Of a stretch of DNA of 64,000 nucleotides, positions 34,548-44,969 are shown in pieces. The stretch covers positions 4,832,001-4,896,000 of the forward strand of contig NC_091870.1 in assembly GCF_019399895.1 (NCBI RefSeq). Reading direction: 5' to 3'. Made by a program: the position numbers and the translations under genes. The notes under the pieces were generated by a model, which was given only the letters and a program-made list of their open reading frames with translations, had not been told where the DNA came from and ran no database searches. Each line of letters opens with the position of its first letter. The first letter of the stretch is position 1. The stretch is from Cardiocondyla obscurior. Lineage: Eukaryota; Arthropoda; Insecta; Hymenoptera; Formicidae.

Positions 34548-35586
34548 TGTAACGAGGTAGGCATCTACCTCGTCCCGGCAAAACAGCGGCCGGACCGTCG
34601 GACCGAACATCGTCCGACGGAATAGGGGCGCGGTGCGCCCCGACCCTTTTTTAATACACCGCAATGAGTAACGCGCACCGTTTTCGGTAAACGTACCACC
34701 GTCCCGCGTCGCGCGAAAATTAATACTTTTTACGATCGCGACGAGCGCTGCGACGCCAACCCCCGGGAACCCGAACACCCCGGGCCACGCGAAAAACCGA
34801 ATAAAAAGGCCGGGTACCGAGCGATCGAGAGCAGTCTTCCGATCTACTGAGCTCCGTTCCGGGCCTCCGCTCAGTAGCTTCCTAGACAACCGACCCACCC
34901 AGGAGTCGCTAAGCACGAGGGTCGAGCGTTCTCGGCCTTCGCCAAGAGTTCTTGGCCGCGACACCGCCTCCTTTCCTCCGAAGCTCCCAGGTCGCCGGCC
35001 ACAGCGGATAAAGCGGGGTGAAGCGTGCTTCGCCTCCGCCGAGCGTTCTCGGTTTATCCCGTGGGCGACGCCCGGGCAGCATCTCCAGCCGCATCGGCGG
35101 TTCCTAGCGAGCGTGGTGCAGTCCTGAGGTAAAGAGTACTTTGCCTCTGCTGAGCGTTCTCGGCGATTGCCCCCCGCGCTCCCGTTCCTAAGGGAAAACC
35201 GCGGTCCAGCATAGGGAGGGCACAGTATCATATCCACGCGCGCGAATTCACGCGACCGACGACGCTTCTGTTTGCGTCACCCGTGCGATAGGCGCCGCGT
35301 TATAAAACCGTGCGTGTAAGAAAGGCGAAACTCGCGCGACCGCCGGCGACTCTGTTTACGTCGCTCGTGCGACAAGCACCGCGGCGGAACAGCTGTACAT
35401 ATTGTAAATAGGAGAGCTATAAATAAATGTAAATAGTTGACTCGAAAAGACACGAGACTTAAAGTGCTTTCGTTCCTTCCCGCGGACACCCCGGCCGGCC
35501 CTGAACGCACGCGACGACTCGCCGAATCCCTGGCGAGTCGCTCGACCGTGTCCGGCCACACGGAGGGGAGAAAGGGGGGTGTTACA
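34548..35586 (+). repeat. gypsy-3 5' LTR
   Basis: The 1039-bp LTR starts TGTAACGAGG and ends GGTGTTACA, with TGTAAC/GTTACA inverted ends. A TATAAAA box lies at 35301-35307 and an AATAAA signal at 35422-35427, so transcription should begin near 35330 and the R region is short. A 231-codon minus-strand frame (34542-35237) spans it, but it has no domain and probably reflects GC-rich composition. Confidence 0.95.
35301..35307 (+). promoter_or_regulatory. gypsy-3 LTR TATA box
   Basis: TATAAAA sits about 285 bp before the LTR end and about 115 bp before the AATAAA signal, the arrangement expected for U3, R and U5. The same box is present in the 3' LTR near 41031. Confidence 0.65.
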
Positions 35587-35604
35587 TGGCGCCCGAACAG
35601 GGAC
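35587..35604 (+). promoter_or_regulatory. gypsy-3 primer-binding site (tRNA-Lys)
   Basis: TGGCGCCCGAACAGGGAC directly abuts the 5' LTR and is the well-known complement of the 3' end of tRNA-Lys (UUU type). It should prime minus-strand DNA synthesis. Confidence 0.9.
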
Positions 35605-35638
35605 CGGGAAGACGTTAACCGGGAAGGAACGAACACAA

Positions 35639-36634
35639 ATGCCGAAAACCGACGTACCGCGGAATTGGCTATATCGGTTGTCTAAGGCAGAGCTTACCGC
35701 CGAATTACGTATCCACGCGCTAGACATAGCGGGAAACATCGACGAGTTACGCGCCCGACTGAGCCAGTACGTCGCACAGAATCCCGATAAGTTTCGGACC
35801 CCGCGAATAATCATTTCCGATCCAACCGACATGCCGGACACCGCCGGACTCGCTACGCTGCCCGTAAATACCGCCGAGGTCCCCGCGCACGACGATACCG
35901 TCAAAAGTATTAACCAGATTAGGAAATGGGGTTGCTTTTTCGACGGAAAAGATCCCGTCGCGTTCCTCGAACGGGTGGAAGAACTGCGCGAGGGCTACGG
36001 ACTCACGGGGGATCAGGTCATCCGAGGCCTACCGGAATTGTTACGGGGAGAGGCGATCCTCTGGTACCGGAACGTTAGGGACCAGTGGGGTGGTTGGGAA
36101 GAGTTCCGAGAGGCGTTTCAACAACAATTCTTTCCCCCGCGGTACCGCGCTAAGTTAAAACGCGAGCTTGAATCCTGTCGGCAACGCGAGGGGGAGAATT
36201 ACCGCAAATACGCGACGGACGTTATGACGCTGATGCGACGGGTAGGGGGGTACGCGGCCGAGGAACAGGTTGAAATCATGTACGACAATACCGACCCGCG
36301 CATTAAAATCCATATTAGCCGAGAAACCGTAAAAACGATCGACGAGTTAACCCGCCGGGCTGTGGAAATCGAAGGATGCCTCGAAGAGACCCGTCGAGAG
36401 GCTCGAAATATACCGCGTTCAACCGCCGCCGCGGCCACCCCCGCACCCTACGACAAACGAGAATGCTGTTGGCGGTGCAAACAGCGCGGGCATACCCGTT
36501 TCGACTGCCGTAGAATTCCGCGGAAATTCTGCTCCCAGTGCGGACGCGACGGCGTACTCACACGCGACTGCCATCCTCCGACGGGAAACGGCCCACGGGC
36601 CGGGGAAGTGGCGGACGCACCCCGGGACCCGTAA
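35639..36634 (+). CDS. gag: gypsy-3 gag
   Basis: The 331-residue capsid/nucleocapsid precursor starts at the ATG at 35639; an earlier in-frame ATG at 35585 overlaps the LTR end and primer site and is unlikely to be used. Residues 12-48 look like a SAP-type helical motif (LSKAELTAELRIHALD), residues about 98-250 form the retrotransposon gag core (WGCFFDGKDPVAFLERV, LRGEAILWYRN), and residues about 275-315 hold two zinc knuckles. The first is a perfect CX2CX4HX4C (CWRCKQRGHTRFDC). The second (CSQCGRDGVLTRDC) has Val where His is expected. Its last 97 bases overlap pol. Confidence 0.9.
   Translation: MPKTDVPRNWLYRLSKAELTAELRIHALDIAGNIDELRARLSQYVAQNPDKFRTPRIIISDPTDMPDTAGLATLPVNTAEVPAHDDTVKSINQIRKWGCFFDGKDPVAFLERVEELREGYGLTGDQVIRGLPELLRGEAILWYRNVRDQWGGWEEFREAFQQQFFPPRYRAKLKRELESCRQREGENYRKYATDVMTLMRRVGGYAAEEQVEIMYDNTDPRIKIHISRETVKTIDELTRRAVEIEGCLEETRREARNIPRSTAAAATPAPYDKRECCWRCKQRGHTRFDCRRIPRKFCSQCGRDGVLTRDCHPPTGNGPRAGEVADAPRDP
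36583..36625 (+). promoter_or_regulatory. gypsy-3 programmed -1 ribosomal frameshift signal
   Basis: The heptamer GGGAAAC (36583-36589) lies in the gag frame as G GGA AAC, exactly the X XXY YYZ phase needed for a -1 slip, and the pol frame is -1 to gag. Ten bases downstream an uninterrupted 6-bp stem CCGGGG/CCCCGG can form between 36600-36605 and 36620-36625, with a further palindrome GGCCCACGGGCC upstream of it. A slip here gives a gag-pol fusion shortly before the gag stop at 36634. Confidence 0.8.
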
Positions 36635-39600
36635 TCACGTTTTCACCGCGCCCGCACCTGGCCGTCCGTATCAACGGCCAGGTTATTACCGCGCTACTAG
36701 ACACCGGAGCCGAGGCGTCATTCATCAGCGCCGACACCGCCGAAACGCTCCGACGTGCCGGCCTCGAATCCGAGCCATACGACGGCCAGGTGCAGCTCGC
36801 GGACGGGACCCCCGCGACGACCTGCGGACGCGTGACGGCCAGGATCACGATAGGCGACGTTAAACTGCGGCACGCGATACAAATCCTACCCACGCTCGAC
36901 AATCCCATGATCGTCGGTATCGACTTATGGGGACGGACGAAATACGCGATACCGCCACCCCCTCGGGCAACCCCCGCGTATCGACCGCGGACGGCCGCGT
37001 TACAATGCGACGAGGAGACACAACTCAGTGATTTCCTACGGACAGAAATGAAGCGGTTCGAGGGAATACACGGGCCGACACCGATCATTACTCACGAAAT
37101 ACATACGAAACCGGGAATATATCCGATTAAACAGCGGTACCGGCCGAGGAACCCCGCGATGCAAGCCGTGATTGACGCGGAAGTGGAAAAAATGATTCGG
37201 GAAGGCGTAATTGAACCGTCGCGTAGCGCGTGGAGCTCTCCCGTGGTCATCGTACGGAAAAAAGACGGAAAGCCACGTTTCTGCATCGACTTTCAGAGGG
37301 TCAATGAAGTAACCGAGCCCGACGCCTACCCCCTCCCGCAAATTACAGCCACCCTTGATAAATTGCGGGGGGCGCGATATTTTAGCACGTTAGACTTAAA
37401 AAACGGCTACTGGCAGGTGCCACTAACTTCCGAGAGCCGGCCTATTACGGCCTTCACGGTACCGGGGAGAGGCCTCATGCAATTCCGCGTGATGCCGTTC
37501 GGATTACACTCGGCACCAGCCACCTTTCAAAGGCTGTTAGATAGACAACTCGGGCCGGAACTAGAACCGCGGGTATTCGTCTATTTAGATGATATTGTAG
37601 TCTGTACGGCCACGTTTCGAGAACACCTAGATACATTGACCGAGGTCTTTCGCCGACTACGCACCGCGCGACTACGTTTAAATCCGGAAAAATGCAATTT
37701 TTGCACCGACCGCATAAAATACCTCGGCCACGTAATTACACGAGAGGGGATAAGCACCGACGCGGAAAAAACGGCCGCTATCACCGCCATACCCCGCCCA
37801 CAAACGGTCCGACAGGTGAGGCAATTCCTTGGGATGGCCTCGTGGTACCGACGGTTCATCGAAAACTTCGCGACAATCGCGGCACCGTTAACGAGCCTCA
37901 CGAAGAAAAACGCGCGATTCGCGTGGGGAACCGAGCAAAATGAGGCCTGGGAAAAATTAAAACGCACGCTAACAACGGCACCCGTCTTAGCTTGTCCGGA
38001 CTTTACGCGGCGATTTGTATTACAGACAGACGCAAGCGTCGCGGGGTTGGGGGCCGTTTTAACACAATATTTTCCCGAGGGGGAGCGTGTGATAGCGTAT
38101 GCCAGTCGGACGCTTAATACCGCCGAGAAAAATTACACCGCCACCGAACTCGAGTGCCTCGCGGTCCTGTGGGGCGTGCGGAAAATGCGGGGGTACATTG
38201 AGGGGTACCAATTTACGGTTATCACCGATCATCAATCGTTGCGTTGGTTGCAGAAGCTCGAGTCACCATCAGGTAGACTGGGGCGATGGGCATTCGAGCT
38301 GCAACAATATTCGTTCGACATTAAATACCGTAAAGGCGCGCTAAACCGAGTCGCGGACGCTCTGTCTAGACAACCGATTTTAATTAGCGTAGCAACGAGC
38401 ACGTGCGGGTGGTACGACCGCATGCGACGTACCGTTACACAACACCCGCGAGACGCTCCTGACTTCCGAATAGTCGACGGGAAACTGTACCGACATATAT
38501 TACACCGCCTCGATTTTAAAGAAGTTTCGCCGGACGACGAATGGAAGGAATGCGTACCGCGTGACCATCGCCAGGAAATATTAACGCGTTACCACGACGA
38601 GCCGACCGCCGGCCACCTGGGTATCGCCAAAACAATCGCGCGTATCGCCGAACATTACTATTGGCCCGGGATGTTCCGCGAGATCACCCGGTACGTGCGC
38701 GGATGCAAAAACTGCTTGGCCTACAAGGCGTCACAACAGAAGCCGCCCGGCTTATTACATGCCACACCGGTCGAACGCCCGTGGCAACATGTGTCAATCG
38801 ACCTCGTCGGGCTCCTCCCCCGGTCGAAGCGCGGCCACGTATGGCTACTAAATCTCCAAGACCGATTTACGAAATGGATCGAAATTAGAGCCCTATCGAA
38901 AGCGACGGCTCCGAGCGTCACGCGAGCGTTAACCGAAGCCGTAATCCTGCGACACGGGTGCCCAGAAATTGTCACGTCTGACAACGGGACGCAGTTCCGA
39001 TCCGACCAGCTAGAAACTCTGTTGCGATCTATGGGAATCACCCACCGCCTAACGCCGCCGTATTCACCGCAATGCAATCCGGTGGAACGGACGAACCGGA
39101 CAATCAAAACCATGATCGCACAGTACGTCGGGCATAAACACCGAGCGTGGGATGAAAAAATAGAAGCGTTACAATTCGCCTTTAATACAGCGACACACGA
39201 CGCGACCGGTTACACCCCTGCGTACCTAAATTACGGCCGAGAACTACGGCAACCGACCGAACCGAGCAAAAACACGGGCCCTGTCACCGAAACGCACCGG
39301 CGTTTGCAGGAAGCGCACGAATTTGTCCGCGTAAGATTGGCCCGGGCATTCCAAAGACAGGAGAAATATTATAATCTCCGACGACGTCCGTGGCGGCCGC
39401 AAATCGGGGAAAGCGTGTGGCGGCGGGAACACCCGCTGTCAGATAAAGGAGCGGCATTCAACGCAAAATTAGCTCCCAAATACGCCGGCCCGTTCGAAGT
39501 ACGAAAAATAATATCACCCGTTATCGTCGATCTGAAAGGTCCAAACGGCCGTTGGTACCGGCACGTACACGTAAAGGACCTTAAGAGCGTTACGCCAGAA

Positions 39601-40239
39601 CAGGCAACCGATGTCAACAAAGACGCGGATGACAACAACGAGGACGACGAGGAAGGGGACGATACCGAGAGCCGGACGACAGCGGTACACCGGCTCGACA
39701 CTTGCGATAACACCAGCCATGGAGCAGGATATACTCGCGGAAATAAACCAGCTGCTAGGAGAAGCGTACGATCCCGCGGAGCCTGGAATCACCGAGGACT
39801 GGATCCGGGTATACCGCGGCGATACGGAGGAGGAGACCGGACGGCCGGCAATGCCGCCACCGCCGGCCCGTCAGGAGAGAGCGGGTGCACCGATCACCAC
39901 GGTGCCTCGAGTCGGCACCGTCATCCAACGGTCCGACGCGACCAACCGACGGAAGCAAGCGGGCCTCCTGGAAACACCGCCACCGCCACCAGCCAGGCCA
40001 CGGCGACTGACCACCGAGCCGCCGCCAAAGAGACCCACGCTGGAACCACTACGAGTCATGGGGCCATTACCACCGCCGCCGATTCCAGTAGAGGTGGCCC
40101 CCGGTGTAATCGTGGACGTGCCACATTTCTCGGCGCACGTCTCCCGGGAATACAAAGCGCGCGTCGGCCGCCAGCGATGGCACATCCGTTTCGATCGGGC
40201 GGGGCGAGTACGATCGGCGAAATTAAAATAAATTACTAA
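36584..40239 (+). CDS. pol: gypsy-3 pol (protease, RT, RNase H, integrase)
   Basis: The frame is open from before 36538 to 40239 and is entered by -1 frameshift at 36583-36589. In order, with residues counted from 36538: protease (LLDTGAEASFIS, Asp near 55), reverse transcriptase (YLDDIVV, near 349), RNase H (LQTDASVAGLG, near 495), integrase zinc domain (HLGIAK...CKNCLAYK, about 685-730) and integrase core with Asp near 755, Asp 815 and Glu 850, a D,D-35-E arrangement. A C-terminal GPFEVRKI-type domain follows, then an acidic tail. From about 39719 the frame overlaps ORF3 and its Arg/Gly/Thr-rich sequence there is probably not under selection. All catalytic residues are present. Confidence 0.93.
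39719..40231 (+). CDS. gypsy-3 ORF3, overlapping pol in the +1 frame
   Basis: From the ATG at 39719 (strong context, G at -3 and G at +4) a 170-codon frame ends eight bases before the pol stop. It is acidic and helical at first (MEQDILAEINQLLGEAYD), Pro-rich in the middle (ETPPPPPARPRR and PLPPPPIPVEV), then a compact C-terminal block (GVIVDVPHFSAHVSREYK, RVGRQRWHIRFDRAGRV). There is no signal peptide or membrane segment, so it is not an envelope protein. It occupies the env position. The ordered composition suggests ORF3 is the real coding frame here. Function unknown; a chance frame is possible but the pattern argues against it. Confidence 0.6.
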   Translation: MEQDILAEINQLLGEAYDPAEPGITEDWIRVYRGDTEEETGRPAMPPPPARQERAGAPITTVPRVGTVIQRSDATNRRKQAGLLETPPPPPARPRRLTTEPPPKRPTLEPLRVMGPLPPPPIPVEVAPGVIVDVPHFSAHVSREYKARVGRQRWHIRFDRAGRVRSAKLK

Positions 40240-40261
40240 ATGCCTCAAAATTCAGGCATCT

Positions 40262-40277
40262 GTAGGAAGGGGGGTGA
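40262..40277 (+). promoter_or_regulatory. gypsy-3 polypurine tract
   Basis: The purine run AGGAAGGGGGGTGA lies immediately before the 3' LTR at 40278. It is the expected primer site for plus-strand DNA synthesis and fixes the LTR boundary. Confidence 0.85.
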
Positions 40278-41315
40278 TGTAACGAGGTAGGCATCTACCT
40301 CGTCCCGGCAAAACAGCGGCCGGACCGTCGGACCGAACATCGTCCGACGGAATAGGGGCGCGGTGCGCCCCGACCCTTTTTTAATACACCGCAATGAGTA
40401 ACGCGCACGGTTTTCGGTAAACGTACCACCGTCCCGCGTCGCGCGAAAATTAATACTTTTTACGATCGCGACGAGCGCTGCGACGCCAACCCCCGGGAAC
40501 CCGAACACCCCGGGCCACGCGAAAAACCGAATAAAAAGGCCGGGTACCGAGCGATCGAGAGCAGTCTTCCGATCTACTGAGCTCCGTTCCGGGCCTCCGC
40601 TCAGTAGCTTCCTAGACAACCGAATCACCCAGGAGTCGCTAAGCACGAGGGTCGAGCGTTCTCGGCCTTCGCCAAGAGTTCTTGGCCGCGACACCGCCTC
40701 CTTTCCTCCGAAGCTCCCAGGTCGCCGGCCACAGCGGATAAAGCGGGGTGAAGCGTGCTTCGCCTCCGCCGAGCGTTCTCGGTTTATCCCGTGGGCGACG
40801 CCCGGGCAGCATCTCCAGCCGCATCGGCGGTTCCTAGCGAGCGTGGTGCAGTCCTGAGGTAAAAAGTACTTTGCCTCTGCTGAGCGTTCTCGGCGATTGC
40901 CCCCCGCGCTCCCGTTCCTAAGGAAAACCGCGGTCCAGCATAGGGAGGGCACAGTATCATATCCACGCGCGCGAATTCACGCGACCGACGACGCTTCTGT
41001 TTGCGTCACCCGTGCGATAGGCGCCGCGTTATAAAACCGTGCGTGTAAGAAAGGCGAAACTCGCGCGACCGCCGGCGACTCTGTTTACGTCGCTCGTGCG
41101 ACAAGCACCGCGGCGGAACAGCTGTACATATTGTAAATAGGAGAGCTATAAATAAATGTAAATAGTTGACTCGAAAAGACACGAGACTTAAAGTGCTTTC
41201 GTTCCTTCCCGCGGACACCCCGGCCGGCCCTGAACGCACGCGACGACTCGCCGAATCCCTGGCGAGTCGCTCGACCGTGTCCGGCCACACGGAGGGGAGA
41301 AAGGGGGGTGTTACA
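40278..41315 (+). repeat. gypsy-3 3' LTR
   Basis: 1038 bp, beginning TGTAACGAGG and ending GGTGTTACA. It differs from the 5' LTR at about four bases (for example near 40409, 40624 and 40863) and lacks one G in a run near 40923. The ACCA target duplication follows at 41316-41319. Confidence 0.95.
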
Positions 41316-41560
41316 ACCATATTCGCCAGTACTCGCACCCTTTGATTTCCAACTATTTCAGTCGTTACAAAATTTGCTTAATGAAAAAATCTTCAAGTCT
41401 TTGGTTCAAATAGAAAAATATATAGAAAAGTTTTTTGCTGAAAAACCTGAAAGTTTTTGGAAAGATGGAATTTTTAAGTTGTCTGAAAAATGGAGAAATG
41501 TTATAAAACAGATTATATACTACAATGTAAATATTTAGGCTTTCACAGGTTCGCGGGAGA
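41316..41560 (+). pseudogene. Mariner transposase fragment, 3' piece
   Basis: After the gypsy element the mariner frame resumes with YSPVLAPFDFQLFQSLQN and continues through FFAEKPESFWKDGIFKL to a stop at 41538. This is the third catalytic Asp region and C-terminus of a mariner transposase (PYSPxLAPxD pattern, with the usual Asp of APSD also present as Asp in APFD). The frame is otherwise open to the end. It was split by the gypsy-3 insertion. Confidence 0.8.
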
Positions 41561-41598
41561 AGGAAGTAGTATTGGTAGAAAGTGAAGAACTCAATTAA

Positions 41599-44377
41599 GG
41601 GGTTATACCTAGTAGGAAATTATTTTTTTGGCCATTTTTTTTTATTGGCTTAAATGATGTATTGAAGTGCCTAAATTAATGTCCAAAAAGATTTATTACT
41701 ATAATAATTTTCTAAGTGCTCGAAAAAATTGATTTTTTGAAGTGCCGCGCGCTGCTCCGAGCGCGCCAAATCGACAAAATAAATATCGGAGTACGTTTTA
41801 CCTTTAAACTTTTTACCGACATAGTTTTTTTTTTTCTAAAAAGACGTAGAGATGTCACTGCTTGGTTTATAATTTGGGGAATGACTAAGCATGTTTCATA
41901 TTTTTACCTGCGTACCCTTTTGTACCCAGGCAAGATCCTGTTTTCAAAAGATGTGTAACCGTTGTGAGTGTCGGTCGCAATTTTCTCGTGCAGTATAGTG
42001 GTCAATATAGTTTAAATCATGAGTGATAAAATATATGAAGGGCATAAAGGAACTAAACAAAAAACCATCACTAGCAAACGGAGCAATATAAGAAACCGGA
42101 AGCCACCTAATCGACATTCTATGGACAGCGTTCCGGACGAGTTCGTGTCTACGTCTGCCAAGAAAATTAAACTTGACTCTAAGAATGAAAACAAAGACAT
42201 TGACGAAGGTTTCGGATATCGTTTTATAAATTTTATGACTGTATTTTCAACTTTATCGCAAATGATTGTATGTAAAACCTGCAAAGGCGATGTAAGTTTT
42301 ACAGAATCAAGCAGGCGCGGACTCGGTTTTAAAATTGTAATGACATGCAACACATGCGGTGAATTTTATATTAATAACTGTCCTATTATAAATATTCATA
42401 CATATGAACTAAACATTAGAATGATTTTTGCAATGCGCATCCTGGGAATAGGACTGAACGGAATAAAGAAATTCTGCGCATTTATGAACCTACCGAAACC
42501 TGTTTTTCAAGCGACGTATGACCTAATAATAAAAAATATATTGACTGCTACTTCAGCTGTACGAGATATAAGTATGAAGAAAGCTGCACAAGAAGAAATA
42601 AAAAAGACCCTCGAAAATATAAAAAGTTCCGAAATTATCGTTTCGGGCGACGGTTCGTGGAGGAAAAGAGGCTTCTCTTCAATTTTCGGAATAGCCACAC
42701 TTATTGGTTGGTTTACTGAAAAAGTATTAGACGTGTGCATAAAATCAAAATTCTGCAAATCTTGTGAATATTGGAATAAAAAGGAAAATACTGCTGAATA
42801 CGAAGAATGGGCCGAAATTCATCAGACACAATGTGAAATTAATCATACGGGCTCGGCGGGAAAAATGAAGGTTGACGCAGTGATTGAAATGTTTCAACGA
42901 TCCGAAATTCTGCATAATATCAAATACGGCAGCTACATCGGCGACGGCGATTCTAAAACCTACAAAGGTATTATTGATGCCAAGCCGTACGGTGATTTCA
43001 TTATTCACAAGAAAGAATGCATTGATCATGTTCAAAAAAGAATGGGAACTCGATTGAGAAATTTAAAAAAAAAAACTAAAAATCTGGGAGGCCGTGGCAA
43101 ATTGACCGGCCAACTCATAGACGAATTGTTTATTTATTACGGCCTTGCAATAAGAAGAAATCCAGATTTCATTGAAAAAATGAAAAACGATATTTACGCC
43201 ACGTTAAACCATAAAATTTCAACCGACGACAACCCAAAACATGATAATTGCCCGACTGGAATAACATCATGGTGCACTTGGCAACAAGCACGAGTTTCAG
43301 GAACTCTTGAGATCTACACGCATAAGCCTGCAATGCACGAGGACGTTTTAAACGCTATTAGACCAATTTATGACGATCTCAGCTCAGATAAACTTTTATC
43401 TTGATGCGGGAGGATATACTCAGAACGCGAACGAATCGTTTAATTCTATTGTTTGGTCGATTGCTCCAAAAACAATTTCAAGCGGAAAAAAAATATTAGA
43501 TATTGCCGCAAATATATCAATTATAACTTTTAATGATGGACTATTTGGCGTGATAAAAATCCTGGAAGCTCTTAGAATTACGGTTGGTCGGCAATGTTAT
43601 GATTTTTGTCTCGAATCCGACTCGCAACGATAAAGTTGTCTGAACGCGCAACATCTGACGCCGCCAAAGCCTAGCGCCGTGACTCTAAATCGGCCAGGAA
43701 AGATTTAGAGAGGCAGGACAAAAATATTGAAGGGCAGTTATATGGTGCTGGGATAGCTGAGTAAAAGTAAAAAAATCAGGAAGTTTGTATCTTAAAAATT
43801 TCACGTAGTAAACTCATTGTCAAACTTTAAACGCGTTTTTCTCGAAATCACATTTTTACGCGCGGCTAGCAGCAGAACTTGAGTAATTTTTATCCAATTG
43901 ACTTGAAATTTTAACTGTAGCTTCTTCGATAGATTATCTACTGAAGTACACACAATTTTTAAGATCGGTTAACAATTACAATTTTTATAAACAAATAAAG
44001 GTCGATTTTTTTTACAAAAAAATGTACTTATGTTTCAAAATTCTGCCAAATTAACAAAAATTAATATTTCTTAATATCCATGTGTACTTCAGTAGATATA
44101 CTCTTTTAGATTATAAAAAAATTTTTTTTATTGTTCCAGGAACATTTGTTGATGACTTCTACTGCTAGCCGCAGGAAGCATACGAAAAAATCGACCCTTT
44201 TTCTATGGACTGTTAATCCGCCATTTTGTTTTCGATTTAAAAAAAAAAAAATTTTTGTACATATAAAGATAGGTGTATTGAGCTCTCAAAATTCCAAATT
44301 GATCCATCCATTCATTAAATCACAAAAAATTGTTAAATATAGGCTATGATTTTGGCCTTTCTACTAGATATAACCCC
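41599..44377 (+). mobile_element. Kolobok-like DNA transposon flanked by TTAA
   Basis: The element is bounded by TTAA at 41595-41598 and 44378-44381 and carries terminal inverted repeats starting GGGGTTATAYCTAGTAG on both strands. It encodes one transposase on the plus strand. TTAA target duplication is shared by piggyBac and Kolobok superfamilies; the transposase looks like Kolobok/Mutator-like and unlike piggyBac. The element is complete in structure but the transposase is broken. Non-coding AT-rich sequence fills 43765-44377. Confidence 0.7.
42019..43764 (+). pseudogene. Kolobok/Mutator-like transposase
   Basis: The main frame (42019-43404, 461 codons) starts MSDKIYEGHKGTKQ and contains two Cys pairs (CKTCKG, CNTCGE; residues about 93-115), the catalytic-type block IIVSGDGSWRKRGFSS (Asp near residue 211), a Cys cluster CKSCEYWNKKEN, and IGDGDSKTYKG (Asp near residue 309). 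The likely Glu block NANESFNSIVW continues in another frame at 43430, after a one-base shift near 43400. A second one-base shift occurs near 43633 and a TAG stop near 43673. It would cut and paste the element; as read it cannot be made whole. Confidence 0.7.
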
Positions 44378-44389
44378 TTAATAAAATAT

Positions 44390-44969
44390 AAAAATTATGG
44401 GCAGTTTTGATGACAGTGAGTATACTAATGCTATCAATGCAATGGCAGTTTTTACGACTTTTTTTATGTTTAGGTAGTTCTGACAACAGTGTATATAAAT
44501 TGTACAAATAGTAATGATGTAATGACAGTTTTGACGACAGAGTATATAAAATGTACACATGCTAACGATACAATGGCAGTTTTGGCGACAGTGTATATGA
44601 AATGTACTAATGTACACAATGCAATGGCAGTTTTGACGACAGTACTTTTTTACAACGCTAAATTATGTATAATTACTACAGAAATAAGGTCCAACAACTT
44701 TAAATTTTTAATTTTGGTACTTTTTGAGTAAAGTAGAATAAAGTACAGAAAGGCAGTTTCGACGACTTCTTATATGTATAGGCAGTTTAGACGACAGTGT
44801 ATATAAAATGTACACATGCTAACGATACAATGGCAGTTTTGACGACAGTGTATATGAAATGTACAAGTGCTCACAATGCAATGGCAGTTTTGACGACACT
44901 TTTTTTATGTATGGGCAGGTTTGACGACAGTGGATATACTAATGCTAACAATACATTGACAGTTTTGAC
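44390..44969 (+). repeat. 51-bp tandem repeat, left part
   Basis: About a dozen diverged units share ATGGCAGTTTTGACGACAGTG followed by TATATRAAATGTAC. The better-kept units are spaced about 51 bp, a multiple of three, so plus-strand frames run through several units (44489-44731 and 44797-45084, with TMAVLTTVYMKCT repeated). These frames are most simply a by-product of the period. The array begins next to the right end of the Kolobok element and is interrupted by the hAT element at 44970. Confidence 0.75.

Larger units (their letters stand above)
34548..41315 (+). mobile_element. Full-length Ty3/gypsy retrotransposon (gypsy-3)
   Basis: This 6768-bp element is complete: 5' LTR, primer-binding site, gag, a -1 frameshift site, pol, an overlapping third ORF, a polypurine tract and 3' LTR. 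It is flanked by the 4-bp duplication ACCA (34544-34547 and 41316-41319). The LTRs differ by about four substitutions and one single-base gap over 1039 bp, and gag and pol are open throughout, so insertion is recent and the copy may be mobile. There is no recognisable env. The GC-rich composition contrasts with the AT-rich flanks. Confidence 0.95.

Noticed and set aside
34542..35237. 231-codon minus-strand frame in the gypsy-3 LTR, repeated in the other LTR at 40245-40952
   Set aside because: It lies on the strand opposite to the element's transcription, has no domain, and is explained by GC-rich, stop-poor sequence duplicated in both LTRs.
39719..40239. The pol C-terminal tail as a real extended protein domain
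   Set aside because: Its composition in this stretch is that of an overprinted frame; ORF3 in the +1 frame looks more like protein, so the pol tail is probably neutral.
36538..40239. Independent start of pol at 36538
   Set aside because: That start is only the open-frame limit without an appropriate ATG role; the in-phase slippery site gives a better entry point.
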